Source: an uncultured Clostridia bacterium (lineage in GTDB: Bacteria > Bacillota > Clostridia > Oscillospirales > Oscillospiraceae). From it: a stretch of 10,900 nucleotides of DNA. Below the pieces are notes generated by a model, which was not told the origin of the DNA, searched no databases, and worked only from the letters and a program-made list of their open reading frames with translations. Of this stretch, positions 1 through 6,989 are shown piece by piece. How positions within the stretch are numbered: position 1 is the stretch's first letter; every line of letters starts with the position of its first letter. The DNA is taken from NCBI GenBank assembly GCA_946061345.1, contig CAMGRA010000024.1:1-10900 (forward strand), given 5' to 3'. Made by a program: the position numbers and the translations under genes.

Positions 1-335
1 TCGTGTCAGAAATCAGTCTTTACATGAGGAGGACCTCTGCAGCGGACGGGGGTACCCGGTATATTCCAGAAGAAGAAAAACGCCCTCACACCGCGCTGGG
101 CGGCATGCGGGTACTCTGGTACACAGAACGGCGTTATCTCGGATCGGATTCGCGTGAAGGGCTGTCTATAACGTCACTCTGCATCTTGTCCATAATTCAG
201 ATAAAGGTCGTTTGAACTGTGACAGCAAAATGAGAAAAGTAGTTCACCATGCGCTGACAGTTTCGCAAATATATACTTCTGAAATCACGGCGTTCGGGCG
301 GAGATTCCGCGCAGAAGTTGGCGAAATCTTCTTTT
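1..335. other. Intergenic region without a supported gene
   Basis: No credible coding region was found. The one open frame on the plus strand (3-215) has no ribosome binding site, protein-like composition or recognisable motif. The stretch contains several potential pairings: GGGTACCC at 50-57, AACGCC at 79-84 with GGCGTT at 130-135, and a nested hairpin at 275-318. I tested by eye for T-box, tRNA and common riboswitch cores and recognised none. It could hold the 3' trailer of an upstream gene, an uncharacterised small RNA, or plain spacer. Confidence 0.5.
275..318. repeat. Nested inverted repeat upstream of the GNAT promoter
   Basis: ACTTCTG at 275-281 pairs with CAGAAGT at 312-318. Inside it, GCGGA at 298-302 pairs with TCCGC at 306-310 across a 3-nt loop. 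The structure ends about 18 nt before the tandem-repeat promoter element. No immediate T-run follows, so it is not a convincing intrinsic terminator; CTTCTTTTG at 328-336 is the nearest T-rich stretch. It could be a weak terminator for upstream transcription or a protein-binding palindrome. Confidence 0.3.
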
Positions 336-368
336 GTTGCAGTTCTGTTGCGCTTTGCACTGTATAGT
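336..368 (+). promoter_or_regulatory. Tandem-repeat promoter of the GNAT-FRG pair (site A)
   Basis: GTTGC occurs at 336-340 and again at 347-351 (11-bp period), and TATAGT at 363-368 is a good -10 box. Exactly 11 bp separate the second GTTGC from the -10. The same arrangement recurs at 9715-9747 with an identical 17-base core, and at 9667-9699 on the other strand. There is no normal -35 at 17-bp spacing; the repeat covers the -35 position. This layout is known for OmpR/PhoB-type activators, so activator-dependent transcription is inferred. The -10 lies 33 nt before the GNAT start codon. Confidence 0.7.
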
Positions 369-400
369 GTTCACAAGAAATTGCAGAGGGGAAGCGCCGT

Positions 401-1096
401 ATGGACAAGCTGGTAAGAAAAATCGAGGTGCCGCTGGCAAAGAGCGCCATCACCGACGCGGGGCTGTATATCGCGTCGCCGGAGGACATTGGCCGCCTGG
501 CGGAGGTGGCTATGGAGGCCTATCAGGACTATCCGCTCCACAACTGGCTGACCAACGGCCACTATGACCGGGAGGCCTCCAAGCGGATTATGGAGGTGTC
601 GCTGCGCACCATGGCGAACGATGGCGTGATCTACGCCGACAGTCCGGAGCTCAACGGCTTTGCCGCGTGGTTGCCGCTGGGCTTTACCGGCAGCAAGACC
701 ATTCCCTTCCTGACCAACGGCGGGCTTCGTCTGATCCTGCGCGCCGGCCCCGGCATTATCGGCAGGCTGCTGACATACGAGACCTTCGCCATGCGATTGA
801 AGGAGAAGTACACGGCTAATGTGGACTGGTATCTGTACAACCTCTCCGTGCGGCCGCAGGCACAGGGGCAGGGCATCGCCGCGAAGCTGCTGCGCCCCAT
901 GCTGGCCTTCTGCGACCGGGAGAATATCGTCTGCTATCTGGAGACCAACAAGCCGCAGAACGTGGATATCTACCGGCACTTCGCGTTCCGGCTGGAGGAA
1001 CAGGCGCTGATCCCCGGCAGCGATGTGATGCACTACGCGATGACCCGCACGCCCGTGCCGCCGATACCGGCGGAGGAGGGCGCTCAGGCGGAATGA
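401..1096 (+). CDS. GNAT family N-acetyltransferase
   Basis: Protein of 231 residues, predicted to transfer an acetyl group from acetyl-CoA to an unknown amine. The C-terminal half shows the GNAT fold signature: the strand-turn LYNLSVRP (145-152) followed by the pyrophosphate-binding loop QAQGQGIA (153-160), then a helix and the late motif ETNKPQNVDIYRHFAF (181-196), where the YRHFAF segment is typical of motif B. The N-terminal 140 residues are consistent with the acceptor-binding half. The start is ATG at 401, preceded by AGAGGGGAAG at a suitable distance. There is no signal peptide, so it is cytoplasmic. It is the first gene after promoter site A and probably co-transcribed with the FRG gene 73 nt downstream. 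Small-molecule, antibiotic or protein acetylation cannot be told apart from sequence. Confidence 0.88.
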   Translation: MDKLVRKIEVPLAKSAITDAGLYIASPEDIGRLAEVAMEAYQDYPLHNWLTNGHYDREASKRIMEVSLRTMANDGVIYADSPELNGFAAWLPLGFTGSKTIPFLTNGGLRLILRAGPGIIGRLLTYETFAMRLKEKYTANVDWYLYNLSVRPQAQGQGIAAKLLRPMLAFCDRENIVCYLETNKPQNVDIYRHFAFRLEEQALIPGSDVMHYAMTRTPVPPIPAEEGAQAE

Positions 1097-1169
1097 CCGG
1101 GGTGGGGGAGGGTGGCCGAGTCCCCGCGTGAACCGCGGCCATATATTGAGGGCAGGAGGAAGAGAGCAC

Positions 1170-2086
1170 ATGGAGTTTGACATTCGCACAGGGGAACTGT
1201 CCGCGGCGGAGCTGGAGGACAACTTCGACTTTGATTACAGCGTCGGCGAGGTGTTCATCGACAGCATGGAGACGTTCCGGCGGGAGTTGCTGGAGCCCTT
1301 CAGGGACAAGGAGCGTCACATTTTCTACCGCGGCGAGCGGGTGGGAGACTGAACCGCCCGCTGCTGCCCACCATGTACCGGAACAAGAGCACACTGATGC
1401 GGGACGGCGGCCACTGCGTGGAGGTCAACGCGGACTTCCTGCTGGACTACTACAAGTCCTACGGCAGCTTTTTCGACCTGTACAACACCACCTTCGGCAC
1501 GGCTGGGAAGTACCGCCTGTACGACCTGTGCGCCTTTTCTCAGCACTATCTCAACGACTCGCCGCTGATCGACTTCACCAAGTCGCTGTACGTGGCACTG
1601 TCCTTCGGGCTGAAGGAGAAAACCGAGTTCGTCGATGACGGTATCTTATACGCCGTGGAGATCGAGGATCTCAACAACAACTACACTACGGACAAGGTGG
1701 TGGCGGAATGCTGGCTCAACGACTTCAAGGTGTATGTATACAACTTTGAGAAGGACGATGTTTCCCCGGAGGTGCAGGAACTGAAGCAGCATGTAAAGCG
1801 CACCAGCCCCATCGGCAAGCTCATCGACATCGCCACCAACGACCTGATGAAATTCCAGCAGGGCGTGTTCCTGCTGCTGTCGGACTTCAATCTGGTGAAC
1901 CGGCTGTACCTGACGAAAAACGTCCGCAGCAGCTTCAAGATCACCAAGTACATCCTCAGCAAGGACATCTGCGCCGATCTGGTGGAGATGATCGCGGAGG
2001 AGACGCCATGGTACCGCTTTTCGCAGCTGCTGGAGATCAAGGACGGCATCCAGTCCGCCATTCGGCATAATGAAACCAGTCTGTAG
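1170..2086 (+). pseudogene. FRG-domain protein gene, broken by a 1-base deletion
   Basis: Translation starts at ATG 1170 after a GGAGG ribosome binding site and gives 60 residues ending in FYRGERVGD, the FRG hallmark (F/Y-R-G), before TGA at 1350-1352. The protein continues in the -1 frame as LNRPLLPTMYRN and onward for about 240 residues, including CAFSQHYLNDSPLIDFTKSL, which matches the family's Q-H-Y and (L/I)-D-x-T pattern. Restoring one C in the context GAC-TGA to give GAC-CTG-AAC rejoins the frames (D-L-N), for about 305 residues. The downstream part has its own ATG at 1373 but no ribosome binding site. No classic slippery heptamer lies at the junction, so mutation or a sequence error is likelier than programmed frameshifting. 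The FRG domain is functionally uncharacterised as far as I know. A small hairpin (CCGCG 1124-1128 with CGCGG 1134-1138) lies just upstream. Confidence 0.82.
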
Positions 2087-2090
2087 AGCA

Positions 2091-2124
2091 AAAGGAAGCA
2101 CTCCCGTGTGGGGGTGCTTCCTTT
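2091..2124. terminator. Bidirectional intrinsic terminator between convergent units
   Basis: Arms of 15 nt at 2091-2105 (starting AAAGGAAGCAC) and 2110-2124 (ending GTGCTTCCTTT) pair fully, with one G-T wobble, around the 4-nt loop GTGT. A-rich and T-rich ends flank the stem on either strand, so it can serve both the rightward GNAT-FRG unit, ending at 2086, and the leftward signalling operon, ending at 2142. Confidence 0.85.
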
Positions 2125-2141
2125 GCAATATTCGAGTCAAA

Positions 2142-2831
2142 TCAGGGCATATAGACGCGGATAATCTCCACCACCTGATTGTTCACGATGTGCGCAGTGC
2201 CGTTCATAGCAGTGCAGCCAAAGTCCACGCTGTCCTTCATGGTCAGCAGATCGCCGGCCAGATAGGTTACCTCTCCCTTTTCCAAATCAGAGGAATCCCG
2301 ATAGACGAACTCATCGCCGTTGACGGGCAGCACCATCTGCGCCACGGAGGTGTACAGGACGTCGTACTCGGTGAGCTCAGAGCCGCTCTCATAGAAGGTG
2401 CCGCCGCTCTCCGACGGTGCCATGGTAATGCCGCCGTTTTCAAGACCACCATTGATATGGACAACGCCATCCGCCTGCTCTACAGCGGCGACAGAGACAT
2501 CGTCGCCGCGCACTACGATAACGTCGCCCTCCTTCAACCCAGTGATGGACGCCGCGTCGAACAGTTCCTGCTCCCACACAGTCATGTGCAGGACAAAGCT
2601 TCCCTCATCGTTAAGCTCAATATCATCGTTGGTGAAGGACACAGGGAAGGAGCAGTCCTCCAGATTGGTGGGATCGAAGGAGGAGGGGATGGGCAGGATG
2701 CGGGTGTCGGCGGTATCGTTGGTGTCGGACGGCTCCGTGGGGGGCTCGTCCTTGGCGCCGCAGCCAAACAGGGCGGCGGACAGTACAAGCAGGGACAGCA
2801 GTACGACCAGAACTTTTTTCAGCGTTTTCAC
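2142..2831 (-). CDS. Predicted lipoprotein of unknown function
   Basis: Protein of 229 residues. It starts MKTLKKVL followed by a hydrophobic run and the lipobox LFGC (cysteine at residue 24), so it is predicted to be lipid-anchored on the outer face of the membrane. After the cysteine comes an acidic, Thr/Pro/Asp-rich linker (about 26-45), then a roughly 180-residue domain rich in beta-prone segments that I do not recognise. The start ATG at 2831 has AAAGGAG upstream. It begins 45 nt after the GHKL-ATPase gene and is the last gene of the leftward cluster, ending 17 nt from the shared terminator. A role as an extracytoplasmic sensor or binding protein for the cluster is possible, but position is the only evidence. 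Confidence 0.8.
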   Translation of the reverse strand: MKTLKKVLVVLLSLLVLSAALFGCGAKDEPPTEPSDTNDTADTRILPIPSSFDPTNLEDCSFPVSFTNDDIELNDEGSFVLHMTVWEQELFDAASITGLKEGDVIVVRGDDVSVAAVEQADGVVHINGGLENGGITMAPSESGGTFYESGSELTEYDVLYTSVAQMVLPVNGDEFVYRDSSDLEKGEVTYLAGDLLTMKDSVDFGCTAMNGTAHIVNNQVVEIIRVYMP

Positions 2832-2876
2832 GGGATCTCCTTTCTCATATGCGTGGTGCCGTTTGCGCCGCGCGGG

Positions 2877-3281
2877 TCATTTGATGTCAAATGTCAACTC
2901 CAGTTTGTTTTCCCCGTCAGCAAAGCGGTATGTCATGGCGGTGGTCATTTTCCGTACCATATGCAGTCCCAGTCCGCCAATGCTGCGTTCATCGGCAGAC
3001 AGCGTGGTGTCTGGCTCCGGTGCGGCGGTGGGGTCGTAGGGCTTGCCGTTGTCGGCAAAGTGCAGCAGCAGTGTCTCCCCCTCCGGCCGGAGCGTCAGGG
3101 ACGCCTGCGTGGCACCGCTGTAGTGGACGATGTTGGACCATATCTCGTCCGTGGCCACCTGCACGCGGTTCTGCACGCGCAGGGACACGCCGTCTTCCTC
3201 CAGCCGCTGCTCCAGAAACGTCTGCACAGCGGTGTAGGAAGCGCTGTCAGGAACGAGGGTGATGGAATTCTTGTTCTGCAT
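2877..3281 (-). CDS. RsbW/SpoIIAB-like GHKL ATPase (serine kinase / anti-sigma type)
   Basis: Protein of 134 residues, the usual length for a stand-alone HATPase_c_2 protein. N box: ATDEIWSN at 43-50 (E46, N50). G1 box: FADNGKPYDP at 75-84 (D77, G79). G2 box: GGLGLHMV at 102-109. These are the ATP-binding motifs of the RsbW/SpoIIAB family, whose members phosphorylate a STAS antagonist on serine and sequester a partner, classically a sigma factor. ATG at 3281 was chosen because a GGGGG-containing binding site precedes it; an upstream in-frame start at 3320 would add 13 unlikely residues and overlap the STAS gene. The STAS gene ends 28 nt upstream, the standard antagonist-kinase order. No sigma factor follows, so the target protein is unknown. 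Confidence 0.85.
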   Translation of the reverse strand: MQNKNSITLVPDSASYTAVQTFLEQRLEEDGVSLRVQNRVQVATDEIWSNIVHYSGATQASLTLRPEGETLLLHFADNGKPYDPTAAPEPDTTLSADERSIGGLGLHMVRKMTTAMTYRFADGENKLELTFDIK

Positions 3282-3309
3282 GGCAATTCCCCCTTTCGGG
3301 TGTTGATCG

Positions 3310-3615
3310 TCAGTTCTCAATGGTCAGGAAGTCCACAAAGCCGGTGATGTCAAAGACCTCCATCACAGTCTCCGGCACATGGATCAGCCTCATGCCACCC
3401 TTGCGGCTCATCTCTTTCTGCGTCTTGAGGATGACACGCAGGCCTGCAGAGGAGATGTATTCCAGATTTGCAAGGTCAAAGGTCAGCGCCGCGGCGGCAG
3501 GCAGCAACTTCTCCAGCTCCGCTTCCAGCTCAGGCGCGGTGCTGGTATCCAGACGGCCTGCCAGTGCCACTGTGATACCGGTATCTGCAGGGACTTTCTC
3601 GATTTTCAGGCTCAT
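3310..3615 (-). CDS. STAS-domain anti-sigma factor antagonist (RsbV/SpoIIAA-like)
   Basis: Protein of 101 residues consisting of a single STAS domain. The switch region reads LEYISSAGLRV (51-61). By comparison with SpoIIAA/RsbV, the second serine (S56) is the expected phosphorylation site for the kinase encoded just downstream. The following KGGMRLIHVPETVMEVFDIT segment is typical of this family. The start ATG at 3615 has an excellent GAGGAGG ribosome binding site. It lies 30 nt after the STAS-kinase gene and 28 nt before the GHKL-ATPase gene. Its switch region is strikingly like that of the neighbouring STAS-kinase fusion, suggesting a duplication and a possible competition for the same partner (inference). 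Confidence 0.9.
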   Translation of the reverse strand: MSLKIEKVPADTGITVALAGRLDTSTAPELEAELEKLLPAAAALTFDLANLEYISSAGLRVILKTQKEMSRKGGMRLIHVPETVMEVFDITGFVDFLTIEN

Positions 3616-3645
3616 TTCTTTTTCCTCCTCTATTTTATGACAAGA

Positions 3646-4818
3646 CTATTTGCCGCACTGTGCATCCACAAATGGTATCAGTTGTGTACGCAGAATGTCC
3701 AGCGCCATGGCACGCTTCTCTTCTCCCCAGCGGTCGCCCTTCAACAGCGAAGTGCAGCAGCGGAACCACGCCAGCGGGTACAGCCACGCGGCGTCGGGGT
3801 AGGTCTTTTCGGCCTCGGCCAGCGGGCAGCCGAAATATTTCTCCAAAAACAGGTGCAAGATGTGCGTCACGATATCCTGGGGCAGCTTGTAGAAGCTGTT
3901 GAACTCACCCTTGGCCGCGCCGGCGAACTCCATAGAGAACAGGATGCGGGACAGGTCGAACATAGGCGTACCAGTGGAGAACTCGCCCATGTCGATAAGG
4001 CAGCACTCGCCATTGTGCACCATGATGTTGTTGATGTTCAGATCGCCGTGCAGACAGTTCATACGGTCGGGTATCAGGTCCAAGAACCGGTGCAGGTACG
4101 CCCGCTCCTCCTCGGTGATGCCGGTGACATTGGGGATGTCGGAGCGGTTGATGTCCTTGAAGGACGGCAGCTGGCCCGGCTCCGCCTCGATGCCGTGGAT
4201 CTGGCGGCAGACAGCGGCGTACATGTCCACATACTCCTCCAGGTGGCCCTCGTCGCCGCGGATCAGCTCGCCGATGGTCTTGGACTTGATCAGCTCATAG
4301 ACCACACCGGTGCGGCCGTCGGCCTCTACGATGTCGTAGGAGATGGCGGTGGGTACGCCCATGACGAAGGCCTTCTTGGCCAGGGCCTTCTCCTGCTCAA
4401 TCTCCTCCTTCTTCACCCGGGGGTAGTACAGCTTGATGATGGTCTCGTCGTCCAGGCGGAATACCTCACCGCAGGCGCCGGCGCCGATGCGGTCGCAGCC
4501 CTCCACGCTCAGTTGCCGCACGGCGCGGGAGATGTCCATGATTTCGGAGAAGCCGGTGACATCAAAGACATTCATCACCTCGTCGTTGACATTGACGACG
4601 CGGAAGATCTTCCCCTTACAGCGCTTTTTGGCCGCCAGCAGCACCCGCAGGCCGGCTGAGGAGATGTACTCCAATCCGCCGGCGTCGATGATCACGCCCT
4701 CCTCGCTGGAGGGCTCTCCGCTGAGCGCATCCTCGAATTCATGGGCATTGCCGGAGTTGATGCTGCCGGTCAACTCCACCACAGAAAGCTGTCCGTCATG
4801 TCTGATATTCGTTTCCAT
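3646..4818 (-). CDS. STAS domain fused to an APH/choline-kinase-like kinase
   Basis: Protein of 390 residues with two domains. Residues 1-100 form a STAS domain with the switch motif LEYISSAGLRV (49-59; candidate phosphoserine S54). Residues 103-390 form a protein-kinase-like fold of the aminoglycoside phosphotransferase type: nucleotide loop GAGACGEVF (112-120), lysine K129 in IIKLYYP, catalytic loop LHGDLNINN (256-264; D259, N264) and metal-binding LIDMGE (274-279; D276). All key catalytic residues are present, so it is predicted active, on a small molecule or a protein. Its start codon overlaps the HD gene's stop as TAATG, implying translational coupling. The fusion suggests that the kinase output is tied to STAS switching, but whether it phosphorylates a STAS serine cannot be decided from sequence. 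Confidence 0.87.
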   Translation of the reverse strand: METNIRHDGQLSVVELTGSINSGNAHEFEDALSGEPSSEEGVIIDAGGLEYISSAGLRVLLAAKKRCKGKIFRVVNVNDEVMNVFDVTGFSEIMDISRAVRQLSVEGCDRIGAGACGEVFRLDDETIIKLYYPRVKKEEIEQEKALAKKAFVMGVPTAISYDIVEADGRTGVVYELIKSKTIGELIRGDEGHLEEYVDMYAAVCRQIHGIEAEPGQLPSFKDINRSDIPNVTGITEEERAYLHRFLDLIPDRMNCLHGDLNINNIMVHNGECCLIDMGEFSTGTPMFDLSRILFSMEFAGAAKGEFNSFYKLPQDIVTHILHLFLEKYFGCPLAEAEKTYPDAAWLYPLAWFRCCTSLLKGDRWGEEKRAMALDILRTQLIPFVDAQCGK

Positions 4819-5369
4819 TAGTCTCCCTCCGTTATATCCAAAAATATGGCTCGTGTCAACTCTTTTAACTCCTCATACATGGGCAGTCCTTCCAGCGGTG
4901 AGAGGGCCTTCGCCGTCTCGCGGAACAGCCACGCCTGCTTGTCCTTGCCGCGGCTAAAGCGGCTCCACACAGCATCTCCCTCCTCCGCCAGCCGGTCGCG
5001 GATACTGCGGAGGTTGGCCAGCTTGTCGGCGCACATGAGCATCCGGTGACTGCAGCTTCCGGTGTACAGCGACCGGATAGCCGCCGTTTTGCGCTCCTCC
5101 CAGTTTTTGGATTTGTCCTCGCTGTCCTCCAGCACCAGCTCCGCCACCTCCTCGTCAAAGGCGGCGCGGAGCTGCTCCGGCGTGATGTAGGCGTCCTCAA
5201 TGGTGTCGTGGAGCAGTCCGGCGCAGACCAGTGCCTCGTCGGCACCGTTGCGGGCCAAGGTCATGCCCACCTCAAAGGGGTGGACGATATAGGGCAAGCC
5301 GTCCTTTCGCCTTTGCTCGCCGTGGGCGTACAGCGCAAAGAGGAACGCCCTGTTGATGCGGTCGGTCAT
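4818..5369 (-). CDS. Small RSH-type HD hydrolase (alarmone-hydrolase-like)
   Basis: Protein of 183 residues. It carries the HD signature of RelA/SpoT and MESH1-type hydrolases: AHGEQRRKDGLPYIVHP (15-31; H30), LLHDTIED (52-59; H54, D55) and ADKLANL (114-120; D115). There is no synthetase or TGS domain, and length matches single-domain small alarmone hydrolases, which remove pyrophosphate from (p)ppGpp or hydrolyse related nucleotides with Mn2+. The start ATG at 5369 has GGAGGTG four bases away and overlaps the transporter's stop in ATGA; the longer in-frame start at 5462 lies deep in the transporter gene and is rejected. Its substrate is inferred only from the family; other nucleotide phosphates are possible. 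Confidence 0.85.
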   Translation of the reverse strand: MTDRINRAFLFALYAHGEQRRKDGLPYIVHPFEVGMTLARNGADEALVCAGLLHDTIEDAYITPEQLRAAFDEEVAELVLEDSEDKSKNWEERKTAAIRSLYTGSCSHRMLMCADKLANLRSIRDRLAEEGDAVWSRFSRGKDKQAWLFRETAKALSPLEGLPMYEELKELTRAIFLDITEGD

Positions 5370-6979
5370 CGGGTCACCTCCGGTGTGTGCTGCTGCGCGG
5401 CTTTGCCGCCGGTCATCAGGTTGTGCTTGCGGGCGGTCAGCAGCAGTTGCAGCTCGGTGCACAGGGTGTTGCAGGGAGCCTCCACCATGTCAAACAGGGC
5501 GGACAGCGCGCAGGCCGCCGCCAGCAGATCGCCGCTTATGCCCATTTGTAACAACAGCACGGTATAGCAGGATATCTCGCCGCCGGACACCGGTGGATAC
5601 GCCACCGAGGTCAAGAACGCCATAACCGCCAGCAGGAGCAGAGCTCCCAGCGTCATGGTGTCGCCGGTCATGTCCCGGATGGCGAAGATCACGAACACGA
5701 ACTCCGCCGCGATCAGCGGCTTGTGGATCACCGTGCCGATGGGCAGCGCGAAGCGCACCAGCCTTCTGTCCATGCCGAAGCCCCGCTCGCAGGCGTCATA
5801 GGCGTCGGAAAAGGCGGAGGAGGAGCAGGCCGAGGCCAACTGCGCCATAAAGGTTGGCCGCAGGATCTCCCACATTTTCCCGACCGGATACCCCGTCCTG
5901 CGGGCGACATACGCAAATTGCACCGCCGTCACCACGGTGCAGAAAGCTGCGAACAGCAGGATCATCCGCCCGTAGCTCAGCAGGGTGTCCACGTCGGCGG
6001 TCAGCCCGGTGGAGAGCATACTGAGAAACACGAAGGCCGGCAGCGCGCGTTCAAAGCCGGTCAGCAGCTTCAGCACGATGGCGCTGCCCTCGTCCACCAG
6101 CTGAGCCGTCATGCCCACGCGCCGCTGCAAAAACAGCATGGCCATACCCACCACCGTGCCCACGAACACCAGCTGCAGCATATTGCCGTCGATAAGGGGC
6201 GACAGGGCGTCGGCGGGGACGATCCCCGACAGGAACCGGCCGAAAACGGCGAGGCTCCCCTCCCCCTCCGTGGAAAAGCGGAACGGGAAAAACACGGCGC
6301 ACAGCACACCGGCGCACAGGATGACCACCAGCATACTGAACAGAAAGCGGATGCATGCATAGCGTCCCACCCGATGGAAGGTGCGGGGACTGCCCACGCT
6401 GAGCACGCCGCTGATGACTGCCAGCAGCATCATGGGCGTGACCACGGCGGTGAGGAATCTAGAGCACAGTGCCAGCAGCGGCTGCGTCACATAGTTCTGC
6501 ACCACATCCACGGCGGCAGGCAGCAGCCGCAGCAGCACGGCGGATGCAGCGGCCAGCGCCATGGCGGTGAGCACATGGCGGACGCGGTGGCTCTCCCGTG
6601 CCTCCACGGAGATATAGGCGCTGTTCTGCCCGTGGTCAAACTGATAGGTCCAGTCGATGCCCAGATTGGCCAGCGTGCTCTCCACGCCGCTGACACCGGA
6701 GACCTCTGCCGCGTCCGGTGGTGTCAGCCGGTAGGGCACGCCGTCCATCTGGAGCATCAGATCGACCCAGCGGCCCTTTTCCTCGATGGACAGTTCCACC
6801 CGCAGCTCGCCTACCTCCTGCCGCCAGTGCAGCAGGATCTCCTCCGCGCCCAAACGCAGGCGCAGGATGTCGCGCTTGGTAATGTAGGGATAGTCCGCCA
6901 GCACATCGGCGATCTGTTCGGATATGTTGTCCACGCCCGCCGCATCCAGCGAATGCGTGTCCCGTAAAATCGTTTTCAT
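5366..6979 (-). CDS. SDF (Na+:dicarboxylate/amino acid) symporter with GHKL-like N-terminal domain
   Basis: Protein of 537 residues. Residues 1-130 resemble a degenerate GHKL ATPase: LRLGAEEILLHW (41-52) aligns with the N box but has His at position 51 where Asn is expected, and MDGVPYRL (78-85) aligns with the DNGKPYDP box of the cluster's own RsbW-like protein. Residues 109-126 also align with that protein's C-terminal strand pair. No clear glycine-rich G2 box is seen, so catalysis is doubtful. Residues 135-515 form a multi-helix SDF-family transporter: TPMMLLAVISGVLSVGS (181-197), SACSSSAF (383-390, the serine-rich hairpin) and PIGTVIHKPL (413-422). ATG at 6979 was chosen because GTGAGGATC precedes it and it lies 10 nt after the nucleosidase stop. 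I infer a transporter whose cytosolic domain reports to, or is gated by, the STAS/GHKL partners. Confidence 0.85.
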   Translation of the reverse strand: MKTILRDTHSLDAAGVDNISEQIADVLADYPYITKRDILRLRLGAEEILLHWRQEVGELRVELSIEEKGRWVDLMLQMDGVPYRLTPPDAAEVSGVSGVESTLANLGIDWTYQFDHGQNSAYISVEARESHRVRHVLTAMALAAASAVLLRLLPAAVDVVQNYVTQPLLALCSRFLTAVVTPMMLLAVISGVLSVGSPRTFHRVGRYACIRFLFSMLVVILCAGVLCAVFFPFRFSTEGEGSLAVFGRFLSGIVPADALSPLIDGNMLQLVFVGTVVGMAMLFLQRRVGMTAQLVDEGSAIVLKLLTGFERALPAFVFLSMLSTGLTADVDTLLSYGRMILLFAAFCTVVTAVQFAYVARRTGYPVGKMWEILRPTFMAQLASACSSSAFSDAYDACERGFGMDRRLVRFALPIGTVIHKPLIAAEFVFVIFAIRDMTGDTMTLGALLLLAVMAFLTSVAYPPVSGGEISCYTVLLLQMGISGDLLAAACALSALFDMVEAPCNTLCTELQLLLTARKHNLMTGGKAAQQHTPEVTR

Positions 6980-6989
6980 GATCCTCACA

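Noticed and set aside
3..215. Plus-strand 70-codon open frame at the window edge
   Set aside because: No ribosome binding site, no domain, atypical codon use for this genome; not supported as a gene.
1..240. T-box or other riboswitch leader
   Set aside because: No T-box core, specifier or other conserved riboswitch core could be found by eye.
371..1222. Minus-strand open frame across the GNAT gene
   Set aside because: The GNAT acetyl-CoA motif and the promoter plus ribosome binding site on the plus strand explain the region.
1345..1355. Programmed -1 frameshift in the FRG gene
   Set aside because: No X-XXY-YYZ slippery heptamer or clear downstream stimulatory structure at the junction; a one-base deletion explains it better.
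2070..3347. Long plus-strand open frame opposite the lipoprotein and GHKL-ATPase genes
   Set aside because: It is antisense to two well-supported genes, has no recognisable domain and reflects high GC codon bias.
3379..4659. Long plus-strand open frame of over 400 codons
   Set aside because: It mirrors the STAS and STAS-kinase genes, whose motifs are unmistakable on the minus strand.
5420..5480. Two GTTGCAG copies near the end of the SDF transporter gene
   Set aside because: The spacing is far from 11 bp, no -10 follows, and they lie inside coding sequence.
5723..6967. Long plus-strand open frame, rich in His and Gln
   Set aside because: It is antisense to the SDF transporter; the composition is that of a complementary shadow.
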